From positions 53,806 through 117,805 of the forward strand of contig NZ_JANCLU010000017.1 of the NCBI RefSeq assembly GCF_024294805.1: DNA of 64,000 nucleotides, written 5' to 3'. The notes beneath the pieces are model-generated. The model was not told the DNA's origin, did no database searches, and saw nothing but the letters and a program-made list of their open reading frames with translations. The stretch comes from Alsobacter ponti (lineage in GTDB: Bacteria > Pseudomonadota > Alphaproteobacteria > Rhizobiales > Beijerinckiaceae). This document shows, piece after piece, positions 26,656 to 35,630 of this stretch. Within the stretch, counting starts at the first letter, position 1, and the number at the start of each line of letters is the position of its first letter. A program made the translations under genes and the position numbers.

Positions 26656-27501
26656 TCAGAAGGAGAGGGCGGGGTCGGGCGTCATCGGGACGAAGGCGCG
26701 GCGCGCCTGCTCCTCCTGCTCGTCCAGCCGCTCGGGTTCGCGGAAGGGGGCTTCGCCGGGGGCGCGCTTCTCGTTGACGCGGACGTCGCGCGCCGTCTCG
26801 ATCCAGGCGCGGTCGGCGTCGGACACCGGGATGTCGAGCTCGGCGAGCAGGGTCTCGAACACGCCCGGTTCGCCCAGCGCGTCGTTCTCGACCTCGACGA
26901 CGCGCAGGCCGGCGGCGCGGGCGCGCGCGGCGTAGAGCTCCTGGCGCGCCTGCATCTCGTGCGCGTGCCAGTAGCAGAGCTGGTAGTCGCTGAGCCGCGC
27001 GGGCTCGGAGAGGCCGATGCAGAGCGCGTCCTCCGGCCGCAGCAGGAAGCGCTCGCCCAGCCGGGTGCGGCCGGGCACCGCGCCGATGCGCAGCAGCGAC
27101 AGGGCGATCTTGCGCAGGTCGCGCCGCAGCACGATCAGCGACATCGGCAGTCCAAGGTCCAGCGCGGCGTCGAAGAAGCCCTTGCCGAACACGTGGCTGG
27201 TCTCGACGTAGACCGGCTTGTCGAGCGTCGCGATGGCCGGCAGCTTGACGAAGCGCAGGAAGTCGCGCGCCAGGCCCGGCCGCCTTTGCACGTCGCGCAG
27301 CAGGGCGTCGAAGCGCGGCTCGGGCTCGTGCGCCCCGGTCACCGCCTCCAGGCCGTCGAACAGATGGGCCAGCCGGCCCGATCCGCTGCGCCCGTCGGTG
27401 AGCGTGAACACGAGGTGCTGGCGCGGAACCTCCGGCCGGCCGAAACGGCCGGCGGCGATGCGCAGGAGGTACGAAGCCCGTCTCAGATGGTGCGATTTCA
27501 T
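26656..27501 (-). CDS. Sulfotransferase-like protein
   Basis: The 281-residue product has LVFTLTDGRSGSGRLAHLF near residue 30, which resembles the PAPS 5'-phosphosulfate loop, and LPMSLIVLRRDLRKIALSLL near 135, resembling the 3'-phosphate-binding segment (RDPRDVALSL in typical sulfotransferases). No other landmark is conserved, so the call is moderate. Its place at the head of a glycan methyltransferase operon fits a role in modifying sugars. The ATG at 27501 is preferred over a longer frame that starts in the AT-rich intergenic region. Confidence 0.6.
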   Translation of the reverse strand: MKSHHLRRASYLLRIAAGRFGRPEVPRQHLVFTLTDGRSGSGRLAHLFDGLEAVTGAHEPEPRFDALLRDVQRRPGLARDFLRFVKLPAIATLDKPVYVETSHVFGKGFFDAALDLGLPMSLIVLRRDLRKIALSLLRIGAVPGRTRLGERFLLRPEDALCIGLSEPARLSDYQLCYWHAHEMQARQELYAARARAAGLRVVEVENDALGEPGVFETLLAELDIPVSDADRAWIETARDVRVNEKRAPGEAPFREPERLDEQEEQARRAFVPMTPDPALSF

Positions 27502-28041
27502 CGGCCGCGCGCAAGGGGGCGGAACAGCGCGCTGCCCGCCGAGGTTTGTGAAGTCTCGGCATCCTTCTAGCGGGAGAGGCGCGCGATGCAACTTGGCGAG
27601 GGAAAACCCAGCCGAAACCGGGCGGACGGAATCGCCGCGTGAATCGCCGCCGCCATCGATTCGCCATCGTTAACGAAGGGTTGCCGCGGGGCTTCGGCGG
27701 CCTCTTATCCTTAAGAAAAGCTAAATGCCGCCAGCGGTTAGGGTGGCGCGCCGGGGCCTGGTGCAACCCTGAGTATGCTCTTTTTGCAACACGGTTCGGA
27801 CAACATAGGTCCACAACCCCGGAGAGCGTACATTACAGGTTGCACAGGCAGAGGTTGTGCGTAGGTTGAAGCAGCGGTCAGGGGGGTCCTTGGCGCAACA
27901 CGGGGCAGCCAGATGGGTCCGGCGATCGGATCCGGAGGGAGGCCCTCCACCGAGGGGGGTTTGGAAGTCAGCTTGGCTGTGCGTTTTGCGCGGTCGCCGT
28001 CGGCCAGATCTTTCGAATTTATGTTCACTCAGGAGACGACT
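27502..28041 (+). promoter_or_regulatory. 540-base gap: porin promoter and leader
   Basis: No gene is supported here. The stretch 27700-27850 is AT-richer and contains candidate promoter sequence before a long untranslated leader of the porin gene. A small hairpin GCACA/TGTGC lies at about 27842-27858. The left end must also hold the promoter for the leftward glycan operon. Confidence 0.35.
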
Positions 28042-29409
28042 ATGAAGCTCATGAAGAGCCTCCTCCTCGGAACGGCCGCCGGCTTTGCCGCGGTCGCCGG
28101 GGCTCAGGCCGCCGACCTTCCGACGAAGAAGGCGGCGCCGGTTGAATACGTCCGCGTCTGCTCGCAGTTCGGCGCTGGCTTCTTCTACATCCCGGGCTCG
28201 GACACCTGCCTGAAGGTCTCTGGCCGCGTCCGCGCTGACTACTTCTACAACGAGCCGCTGGCTCGCTCGTCGAACACGACCTCGACCCGCGCCCGTGGCT
28301 ACCTGGCTCTCGACAGCTACACCGCGACCGATTGGGGTCCGGTGCGCGCCACGACCCGCGTCTACGTGACGAAGGACTCCGGTTCTTCCGCCACGACGAC
28401 GCTGGACTGGGCCTACATCCAGTTCGCGGGCGTGACGGCCGGCCGTATCGCGACCTCGTTCTTCGAGTTCGCTCCGTTCGGCGGCGTGTCGTTCTTCGGC
28501 GGCGGCGCGAACGGCCGCGGTTCGGACTACGGCGCGATCAACACCCTCGCCTACACCTACAATGCCGGCAACGGCTTCCTCGCCACCATCGCCCTCGAGG
28601 ACGGCACGGAGCGTCGCGTCGGCATGCTGAACGAGGTGTTCAACCCGGTTGCTCCGAACGCCGCTGGCTACTATGGCGGCATCTACGGTGCGACGTCGTC
28701 GTCCTACGGCGGCCATGTGATGCCTGACATCGTGGGTCGCCTCGAGTACGGCGGCAGCTGGGGTGTCGCGACCCTGACCGGCGCGGTTCACCAGACTCGC
28801 ACGAACTTCGTGTCGGGCGCACCGCTGAACCCGAACGGCCCGGTTGCCGAGATGGACAGCGAGTGGGGCTTCGCCATCCAGGGCGGCGTGAAGGTCAACC
28901 TGCCGATGCTGGCGGCTGGCGACGCGCTCTTCCTGCAGGCGGCCTACGCTGATGGCGCTTCGTCCTACACCGGTTGGGGCCCGTCGAACGGCATCGCCAA
29001 CGCGACGGCGCTCGGCGGCTACGACGTCTATGTCGATGCTTATGGCAACGCTAAGACGGCTAAGTCCTGGTCGATCACGGGCGGCATCGAGCACTACTGG
29101 ATCCCGACGCTGTCCACGGCGCTCTTCGCGGCTTACGGCCAGTTCAACGGCGGCACGGTCTACAACGCCAACATTCCGGTTCCTGTGGGTGGCACGCCTC
29201 CCGGCTCGTACCAGGACGACTGGGCGGTCTTCTCGATCGGTGCCAACGTGAAGTGGACCCCGGTCCGCAACCTGCTGCTCGGCGCCGAGGTGGTCTACCA
29301 GAAGGCGACCGACGTCCCGACCAACTTCCTCTATCCGACGACTGGCCCGGGCGCCGGTCGCCAGGAGGACATCTGGTCCGGCCGTCTGCGCGTCCAGCGC
29401 GACTTCTGA
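28042..29409 (+). CDS. Porin, alphaproteobacterial Porin_2 (Omp2b-like) family
   Basis: A 455-residue outer-membrane channel with signal peptide MKLMKSLLLGTAAGFAAVAGAQA, then ADLPTKKAAPVEYVRVCSQF and YIPGSDTCLKVSGRVRADYF. The two cysteines in that segment are typical of the family. The C-terminus ends RLRVQRDF with the required terminal aromatic. Codon use here is noticeably more T-ending than in most neighbours, as expected for a very highly expressed protein. It has a long leader and a strong terminator, so it is monocistronic and likely the main general porin. Confidence 0.93.
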   Translation: MKLMKSLLLGTAAGFAAVAGAQAADLPTKKAAPVEYVRVCSQFGAGFFYIPGSDTCLKVSGRVRADYFYNEPLARSSNTTSTRARGYLALDSYTATDWGPVRATTRVYVTKDSGSSATTTLDWAYIQFAGVTAGRIATSFFEFAPFGGVSFFGGGANGRGSDYGAINTLAYTYNAGNGFLATIALEDGTERRVGMLNEVFNPVAPNAAGYYGGIYGATSSSYGGHVMPDIVGRLEYGGSWGVATLTGAVHQTRTNFVSGAPLNPNGPVAEMDSEWGFAIQGGVKVNLPMLAAGDALFLQAAYADGASSYTGWGPSNGIANATALGGYDVYVDAYGNAKTAKSWSITGGIEHYWIPTLSTALFAAYGQFNGGTVYNANIPVPVGGTPPGSYQDDWAVFSIGANVKWTPVRNLLLGAEVVYQKATDVPTNFLYPTTGPGAGRQEDIWSGRLRVQRDF

Positions 29410-29438
29410 TCGCTTTCGATCCTCGGATCGGAAACGGG

Positions 29439-29468
29439 AACCCCGGTGCGCAAGCACCGGGGTTTTTT
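29439..29468 (+). terminator. Rho-independent terminator after porin gene
   Basis: AACCCCGGTGC/GCACCGGGGTT stem (29439-29449 with 29454-29464), a 4-base loop, and a T run to 29468. Confidence 0.93.
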
Positions 29469-29566
29469 CGTGCTCGCCTTTCGGCATGACAGAGGTCAAA
29501 CTTCCACCGGCGGTTGTATTCTAACCTTGCTCAACGCCGCCGGACGGCGCGGCGAGGGAGGGTGCC

Positions 29567-29845
29567 ATGATCTCGAAGGAAGACTGCATCGCGTTCTGCG
29601 GCCTCACGCAGGAGGAGGTCGACGCCATCGCCGAGCACGAGCATCTGGGCGAGATCGGCGCGGCGGCGCTCGCCAACTATCTCATGCACATCCAGCACGG
29701 GCCCGAGCGGGTCCGCGAAATGATCGTCGAGGACATCCGCGACGCGCTGTCGCATGGGCGCAAGGCGCATGCGGCCGAGCTGACCATGGCGCTGCGTCAC
29801 TTCCTGTCCGAACATCCGGAGGGCCGGCTGACATCCGTCGCATGA
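29567..29845 (+). CDS. Small conserved-looking protein of unknown function
   Basis: A 92-residue soluble, mostly helical protein with no signal peptide, preceded by a strong GAGGGAGG ribosome site. It begins MISKEDCIAFCGLTQEEVDAIAEHEH and contains a histidine-rich stretch (NYLMHIQHGPERV). I recognise no domain. Codon use with GC-rich third positions supports a real gene. It is separated from the porin by a terminator and from the exporter genes by 329 bases, so it is probably expressed alone. Confidence 0.7.
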   Translation: MISKEDCIAFCGLTQEEVDAIAEHEHLGEIGAAALANYLMHIQHGPERVREMIVEDIRDALSHGRKAHAAELTMALRHFLSEHPEGRLTSVA

Positions 29846-30174
29846 TCCGGCGTCGCGACGGTCCAGCTCAAGAAATAAGGCGTCGTCTCGAAATGGCCGC
29901 AGTCGTCGCCCAAGAAGCCGCCGCCCGCGAGGGGAGGCACGACAGTGGCCCTGCACGCGGATATAAACTTCAGGTTGTAATGACGATCATCACAACTGGC
30001 TGAACGATTGAGGCGCGACGGCTTGCCTAAGCTCAGGCGTGGCGAAACAATCGCGTAATCTTTGAAGGCTAAGGTTGAGTTGCGACCGCATGCTTCACGT
30101 TGTCGTCGCAGGGTGCAGTTCGAGGACGGCGCGGCCGGGGCCAGGATCGGGCAGGCCGCAAGGAAGGAAGTAGC
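29846..30174 (+). promoter_or_regulatory. Upstream region of type I secretion operon with an inverted repeat
   Basis: No gene is seen in these 329 bases. GGTTGTAATGA (29973-29983) and TCATCACAACT (29987-29997) form an imperfect 11-bp inverted repeat (9 of 11 pair) around CGA, about 180 bases before the ATPase gene. It is a candidate operator. The leader ends with AAGGAAGGAAG before a GTG start. Confidence 0.4.
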
Positions 30175-31929
30175 GTGAGTGCAGTGGACCCCGCCCGCGG
30201 CCAGACGGCCTCCGAACTCGCGGCCTTCATGCGCTCCTTCAAGGGCGCGTTCGCCGGCGTCGGCGTCATCAGCGCCTTCGTCAACATCATGACGCTGACC
30301 GGCACCGTCTACATGCTCGAGGTCTACGACCGCGTGCTGCCGTCCAAGAGCGTGCCGACGCTGATCGCCCTGTCGCTGCTCATCGTGGTCCTGTTCCTGA
30401 TGCAGGGCGCGCTGGAGTTCATCCGCGGGCGCATCCTCTCCAATATCGGCGCGTCGCTCGACGAGACCTTCGGCTCGCGCGTCTACGCTGCCATCCTGCG
30501 CCTGCCGCTGGTGACCAAGCCCGGCGGCGACGGCCTGCAGCCCTTGCGCGACCTCGACCAGGTGCGCGCCTTCCTCGGCAGCGCGGGGCCGACCGCCCTG
30601 TTCGACCTGCCCTGGATGCCGCTTTACCTCATCATCGCCTTCGCCTTCCATTTCTGGATCGGCATGACGGCGTTGATCGGCTCCGCCCTGCTGATCGCCA
30701 TCACGCTGACGGCCGAGCGCCTGACCAAGGGGCCGGCGCGCGAGTCGACCACCCTGCTCGCCACGCGCAACGCGCTCACCGAGTCGACGCGCCGCAACGC
30801 CGAGGTCATCCGCGCCATGGGCATGTCGCGCCGGCTCGGCGCGCGCTGGATCGACACGCACCTGAACCACCTCGACGCCAATCTGCGCGCCTCCGACATC
30901 GCCGGCGGGCTGGGCTCGCTGTCGCGCACGCTGCGCATGCTGCTGCAATCGCTTGTGCTCGGCGTCGGCGCCTACCTCGCCATCAAGCAGGAGGTCTCGC
31001 CCGGCGCCATCATCGCCTGCTCGGTGCTGCTGTCGCGCTCCCTGCAGCCGGTCGAGCTGTCCGTGGCCCACTGGAAGCCGTTCCTCTCGGCGCGCCAGAG
31101 CTGGGCGCGGCTCAATATGCTGCTGACGCAGCTGCCCGAGGAGAGCGAGCCGATGCTGCTCCCCGAGCCGCGCGTCGGGCTGCGCGTCGAGAACATCAGC
31201 GTGGTGCCGCCGGGCGACCGCCGGCTCATCGTGCAGGACGTCTCGTTCGCGGTCGGCGCGGGGCAGGGGCTCGGCGTCATCGGCCCGAGCGCGTCGGGCA
31301 AGTCCAGCCTCATCCGCGCCATCACGGGCGTGTGGCCGGTGGTGCGCGGCTCCATCCGCCTCGACGGGGCGGCGCTGGACCAGTGGTCGGCCGAGCAGCT
31401 CGGCCGCCACGTCGGCTACCTGCCGCAGGACATCGAGCTGTTCGACGGCACGGTGGCGGAGAACATCTCGCGCTTCGACAGCGAGCCGAACCCCGAGGCG
31501 GTGATCGAGGCGGCCACCCAGGCCGGCGTCCACGACATGATCCTGCGCCTCGCCAACGGCTACGAGACGAAGCTCGGCGACGGCGCGGTGGCGCTGTCCG
31601 CCGGCCAGCGGCAGCGCGTGGGCCTCGCCCGGGCGCTCTACGGCAAGCCGTTCCTCGTGGTGCTCGACGAGCCCAATTCCAACCTCGACGCCGCCGGCGA
31701 GGAAGCGCTGGCCAACGCCATGACCGGCGTGCGCGCCCGCGGCGGCATCGTCATCGTGGTGGCCCACCGGCCGAGCGCGCTGGGCGCGGTCGACCAGGTG
31801 CTCGTCATGAACGAGGGCCGCATGCAGGCCTTCGGCCCCAAGGAAGAAGTGTTCGAGAAATATGTGCGGCGCGGCCCGCCGGTTCCCGCACCCGCCAAGT
31901 TGAAGGCCGTCGGGGAGGGCCAGGGCTGA
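30175..31929 (+). CDS. Type I secretion system permease/ATPase, PrtD family
   Basis: The 584-residue fusion has an N-terminal ABC membrane domain (helices from about residue 18, GVGVISAFVNIMTLTGTVYML) and a C-terminal nucleotide-binding domain with Walker A GPSASGKSS near 368, signature LSAGQRQRVGLARAL near 477 and Walker B LVVLDEPNSNLD near 498. It drives export of an unfolded protein straight out of the cell together with the HlyD-type adaptor whose ATG overlaps its stop. It lacks the N-terminal C39-like domain. The GTG start follows a strong ribosome site. No substrate or TolC gene is nearby. Confidence 0.92.
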   Translation: MSAVDPARGQTASELAAFMRSFKGAFAGVGVISAFVNIMTLTGTVYMLEVYDRVLPSKSVPTLIALSLLIVVLFLMQGALEFIRGRILSNIGASLDETFGSRVYAAILRLPLVTKPGGDGLQPLRDLDQVRAFLGSAGPTALFDLPWMPLYLIIAFAFHFWIGMTALIGSALLIAITLTAERLTKGPARESTTLLATRNALTESTRRNAEVIRAMGMSRRLGARWIDTHLNHLDANLRASDIAGGLGSLSRTLRMLLQSLVLGVGAYLAIKQEVSPGAIIACSVLLSRSLQPVELSVAHWKPFLSARQSWARLNMLLTQLPEESEPMLLPEPRVGLRVENISVVPPGDRRLIVQDVSFAVGAGQGLGVIGPSASGKSSLIRAITGVWPVVRGSIRLDGAALDQWSAEQLGRHVGYLPQDIELFDGTVAENISRFDSEPNPEAVIEAATQAGVHDMILRLANGYETKLGDGAVALSAGQRQRVGLARALYGKPFLVVLDEPNSNLDAAGEEALANAMTGVRARGGIVIVVAHRPSALGAVDQVLVMNEGRMQAFGPKEEVFEKYVRRGPPVPAPAKLKAVGEGQG

Positions 31930-33263
31930 TGCTGATGCTCGAGGACAAGACGGGCCTCCCGCGCGTGCGCCGCACCGCCCGCGCGTCGGTCCGCCGCCAT
32001 TTGATCGCCGGCATCGCCGTGGTCGTGCTGCTCGGCGGCGGCGTCGGAGTGCTCGGCGGCACCAGCGAGATCGCCGGCGCGGTCATCGCGCCCGGCCAGC
32101 TCGCCGTCGACACCAGCGTCAAGAAGGTGCAGCACCAGACCGGCGGCATCGTCGGCGAGATCCGCGTGAAGGAAGGCCAGCACGTCGAGGCCGGCGAGGT
32201 GCTCGTGCGCCTCGACGAGACCGTGCTGCGCGCCAACCTCCAGGTCGTCACGAAGCAGCTCGACGAACTGGCGGCGCGCCAGGCGCGGCTCGAGGCCGAG
32301 CGCGACGACAAGCGGGAGGTGAAATACCCGCCCATGCTCACCAGCCGCGCCGGCGAGCCCGATATCGCCGGCCTGATGCAGAGCGAGTCGCGGCTGTTCG
32401 ACCTTCGCGCCACGGCGCGGCAGGGCCAGAAGGAGCAGTTGCGCCAGCGCGTCAGCCAGCTCCAGGAGGAAATCCAGGGCATCGAGGGCCAGATTTCCGC
32501 GAAGGGCCGCGAGATCGAGCTGATCCAGCGCGAGCTGGAGGGCGTGCGCGACCTCTTCAAGCGCAACCTCGTCCAGCTGCCGCGCCTCACCGCGCTCGAG
32601 CGCGAGTCGACGCGGCTGGCGGGCGAGCGCGGCTCGCTCATCGCCTCCGCCGCGCAGGCCAAGGGAAAGATTAGCGAGATCGAGCTGCAGATCATCCAGA
32701 TCGACCAGGACCTGCGCAGCGAAGTCGCCAAGGAATTGCGTGAGATCCAGGGCAAGACCGCCGAGCTGGGCGAGCGCCGCGTCGCCGCCGAGGACCAGTT
32801 GAGCCGGGTCGACATCCGCGCGCCGCTGGCCGGCCTCGTCCATCAGCTCTCCGTGCATACCGTGGGCGGCGTTGTCGGCCCCGGCGAACAGATGATGCTG
32901 ATCGTGCCGGAGGGCGAGCAGCTCGTCATCGAGGTCAAGGTCGCGCCGCAGGACATCGACCAGCTGTCGATCGGCCAGCCGGCCTCGCTGCGCTTCTCCG
33001 CCTTCAACCAGCGCACCACGCCGCAGCTGGAAGGGCAGGTGAGCCTGATCTCGGCCGACCTGTCGACCGACCAGCGCACCGGCGCGAGCTACTACACGGC
33101 CCGCATCGCGGTGAAGCCGGATGAGATGAACAAGCTCGGCTCGCTCAAGCTGCTGCCGGGCATGCCGGTGGAGGCGTTCATCCAGACGGGCATGCGCACC
33201 ATGATCTCCTATCTCAGCAAGCCCCTGACGGAGCAGTTCTACCGCAGCTTCCGCCAGCAGTGA
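31929..33263 (+). CDS. HlyD-family type I secretion periplasmic adaptor
   Basis: The 444-residue protein has one N-terminal membrane helix (LIAGIAVVVLLGGGVGVLGG, about residues 26-45), a lipoyl half-site (VKKVQHQTGGIVGEIRVKEG), a long coiled coil from about 95 to 280 rich in Glu, Gln and Arg, and the second half-site DIRAPLAGLVHQLSVHTVGG. This is the standard PrtE/HlyD layout that bridges the inner-membrane ATPase and an outer-membrane TolC. TGATG couples it to the ATPase gene. An alternative ATG two codons downstream (31935) is possible. Confidence 0.92.
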   Translation: MLMLEDKTGLPRVRRTARASVRRHLIAGIAVVVLLGGGVGVLGGTSEIAGAVIAPGQLAVDTSVKKVQHQTGGIVGEIRVKEGQHVEAGEVLVRLDETVLRANLQVVTKQLDELAARQARLEAERDDKREVKYPPMLTSRAGEPDIAGLMQSESRLFDLRATARQGQKEQLRQRVSQLQEEIQGIEGQISAKGREIELIQRELEGVRDLFKRNLVQLPRLTALERESTRLAGERGSLIASAAQAKGKISEIELQIIQIDQDLRSEVAKELREIQGKTAELGERRVAAEDQLSRVDIRAPLAGLVHQLSVHTVGGVVGPGEQMMLIVPEGEQLVIEVKVAPQDIDQLSIGQPASLRFSAFNQRTTPQLEGQVSLISADLSTDQRTGASYYTARIAVKPDEMNKLGSLKLLPGMPVEAFIQTGMRTMISYLSKPLTEQFYRSFRQQ

Positions 33264-33368
33264 GGGCGTGACGCCGGCCGGGAAGCCTGTTTGCGCCTGG
33301 ACGCGGACGGCGAGATAATTTGAGGGAACGAGTGACGGTGGCCCGCCTCGCGGTGTGAGGGCTGACCC

Positions 33369-34649
33369 ATGTTGGCGCGAACGACGCGGATCGTCTTCCT
33401 GGGGGCCGGGAGCAAGGCGTTCGGGCTCTCGCTCCTGCGCGACGTCCTGTCGAGCCCGGCGCTGAGGGGCGCGACCCTGTGCCTTGTCGACACCGATCGC
33501 GCGGCTCTGGAGCGGATGGCGGAGCTCGCCGGTCACCTCAACCGGCATATGGACGCAGGACTTGTCGTCGAGAGCACGACGGATCGCGAGCAGGCGCTTC
33601 CCGGCGCGCGCTTTGTCGTCAACGCCACCGCGATCGAGCGCAACAGGCTGTGGAAGCTCGATTTCGAAGTGCCGCGCAAATTCGGGATCCGCCACACGCT
33701 GGGGGAGAATGGCGGGCCAGGGGCGCTGTTCTTCACGTTGCGGACGCTTCCGCTCGTCTTCGACATCGCGCGCGACATCGCAAGGCTCGCCCCCGACGCG
33801 CTCTTCATCAATTGCTCGAACCCGGAAAGCCGGATCGTGCTCGCCTTGCGCAAGTATACGGGGCTGAAGGTCGTCGGCCTTTGCCACGGGTTGTCCATGA
33901 GCCGGGGCGACATCGCCCGAATTCTCGGCCTCGCGCCCGAGCGCGTGAGTGTGGTGGGGGCGGGGCTCAATCACGCCCAGTGGCTCCTGCGAATCCGCGA
34001 CCATGAGACGGGAGACGATCTCTACCCCATGCTGCGGGCCAGGGAGCCGAAGCTCGCCCCGGCCGACCTGCCGCTGACCCGGGCTCTCTTTCGCGCCTTC
34101 GGCTATTGGCCCACCTGCAGCGACAGCCACCTCGGCGAGTATTTCTCGTTCGGCTGGCAGGCGGGCGAGAGCGGTTACGATTTCGCGGCCGACGAGAGAT
34201 CGCGCGAGGATCTGGACCGGCAAATTTCGGCCGTGATCGACGGCGGACCCATCCCTGGCGGCTGGCTTTCGCCGTCAGGGGAGGGCTTGGCGGACATCAT
34301 GGAGGCCGTTGTTCAGGATCGGCCCCGCCTCCTGCAGTCGGCCATTCTCTACAATGAGGGCGCTATCCCCAACCTGCCGTCCGACCTGGCCGTCGAGGTC
34401 CCGGCCGTCGCCGACGCTGGCGGCGTGCGACCCGTCGCCGTCGGCGCGCTTCCCGATCCGATCGCAAAGCTGCTGGCGATGCCGGCCCATGTGCACCAGC
34501 TCGCCGTGGAGGCCGCCGTCCATGCGTCCCGCGATCTGGCGTTGCAGGCGCTTCTCGTGGACCCGGTCGTCAATTCCATCGACGCGGCGGTCGGCCTGCT
34601 CGCGGAGCTTTGGGACGCCAACCGCCCCTATATCCGCCCCTGTCTCTGA
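33369..34649 (+). CDS. Glycoside hydrolase family 4 (alpha-glucosidase/alpha-galactosidase type)
   Basis: A 426-residue cytosolic enzyme with the NAD-binding loop [20 protein letters not shown] at the start, [11 protein letters not shown] near residue 153, GLCHGLS near 172 and [14 protein letters not shown] near 195. The cysteine and histidine of these motifs bind the divalent metal of GH4. The family cleaves alpha- or beta-glycosides by an NAD-dependent redox mechanism. The two sugar ABC operons of this window lie elsewhere, so its substrate supply is unclear. It has 105 bases upstream with no recognisable promoter, and no partner genes downstream. Confidence 0.88.
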   Translation: MLARTTRIVFLGAGSKAFGLSLLRDVLSSPALRGATLCLVDTDRAALERMAELAGHLNRHMDAGLVVESTTDREQALPGARFVVNATAIERNRLWKLDFEVPRKFGIRHTLGENGGPGALFFTLRTLPLVFDIARDIARLAPDALFINCSNPESRIVLALRKYTGLKVVGLCHGLSMSRGDIARILGLAPERVSVVGAGLNHAQWLLRIRDHETGDDLYPMLRAREPKLAPADLPLTRALFRAFGYWPTCSDSHLGEYFSFGWQAGESGYDFAADERSREDLDRQISAVIDGGPIPGGWLSPSGEGLADIMEAVVQDRPRLLQSAILYNEGAIPNLPSDLAVEVPAVADAGGVRPVAVGALPDPIAKLLAMPAHVHQLAVEAAVHASRDLALQALLVDPVVNSIDAAVGLLAELWDANRPYIRPCL

Positions 34650-34974
34650 GAGGCGTGGGCTAAAGGCTTCGCGCCGACGGTGGACGAGCCGCCGACGCAG
34701 CGGCTTCCTTCTCGCCCGGATCGATGAGGGATACACGCCTAGGCTTTGACGGCGCGGATTTCGCAACCGGTTTGATACGGCTCAACTCAACGGAGGTCCA
34801 AGCTTGATAGGGTTCAATTTATGATCGGGACCATCCGATCAAGTCGATGAATTCGCGCTCTGCTGCGCAGATCTCGACAAGGCGTGGGTGTTTCGCCGGA
34901 TGTGCAAGGCAGCATCGACGACGCCCATCATTGCCGGTTCTGCGCCGCGGGCTTCACGCGGAGAGGAACAGGCC
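34650..34974. other. Intergenic stretch without a recognisable gene
   Basis: These 325 bases separate the GH4 gene from the HPF-CSD gene. Short open frames run through but none has a plausible start and ribosome site. I see no terminator or operator. Confidence 0.5.
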
Positions 34975-35544
34975 ATGCAAACGCCGATCCAGATCGACTT
35001 CCAGGGCGTCGACACCTCTGAAAGCGTCAGGGAGTCCCTCCTGAACCATGTCGCGGAGCTGGAAGACAAGTTCGGCCGCATCACGGCCGGCCGGGTCGTC
35101 CTGAAAGGCCCCGGCGCGCGACATCGGCAGGGCGGGCTGTACGAGGTGAACATCTGGCTGACCCTGCCAGGCGGGCGCGAGGTCGCGGTGGTGCGCACGC
35201 CCCGCCTCGACGAGCGCCACGCCGATCTCGCCTTCGCCATCAACGATGCGTTCCACCGTGCACGCCGCCAGTTGCAGGATCAGGTGCGCCGCATGCGCAA
35301 GGACGTGAAGACGCACGACGCCACGCCCGTGGGGACCGTCGTTCGCCTGACGACGCCGAGCGATCACGGCTTCCTCTCCGCGCCTGACGGGCACGAAGTC
35401 TACTTCCATCGCAACAGCGTGCTGAACCGCCAGTTCGGCCGGCTGAAGGTCGGGGACAAGGTGGCCTTCGTGGAGGAAGCGGGCGACAAGGGCCCGCAGG
35501 CAAGCACGGTGCGCCGCCTCCCGCGCCAGCCTGCGGGGATCTGA
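34975..35544 (+). CDS. HPF/RaiA-like domain fused to a cold-shock domain
   Basis: The 189-residue protein joins an N-terminal ribosome-hibernation-factor-like domain (residues about 1-105: IQIDFQGVDTSESVRESLLN to LAFAINDAFHRARRQLQDQV) to a C-terminal cold-shock OB fold (about 118-185) with GTVVRLTTPSDHGFL and EVYFHRNSVL, which hold the RNA-binding aromatic residues. Such fusions occur in alphaproteobacteria and are thought to act on ribosomes or RNA under stress; the role is not proven. The start follows GAGAGGA. Two small stress-type genes follow. Confidence 0.85.
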   Translation: MQTPIQIDFQGVDTSESVRESLLNHVAELEDKFGRITAGRVVLKGPGARHRQGGLYEVNIWLTLPGGREVAVVRTPRLDERHADLAFAINDAFHRARRQLQDQVRRMRKDVKTHDATPVGTVVRLTTPSDHGFLSAPDGHEVYFHRNSVLNRQFGRLKVGDKVAFVEEAGDKGPQASTVRRLPRQPAGI

Positions 35545-35630
35545 ACGCCGGGGTCGTCGCGACCTCGCCGCCGAGATGGCGGCCTGGCGCGACGGGTGGC
35601 GCGCGTTCCTCCCATCGTCCGCATCGAGGA

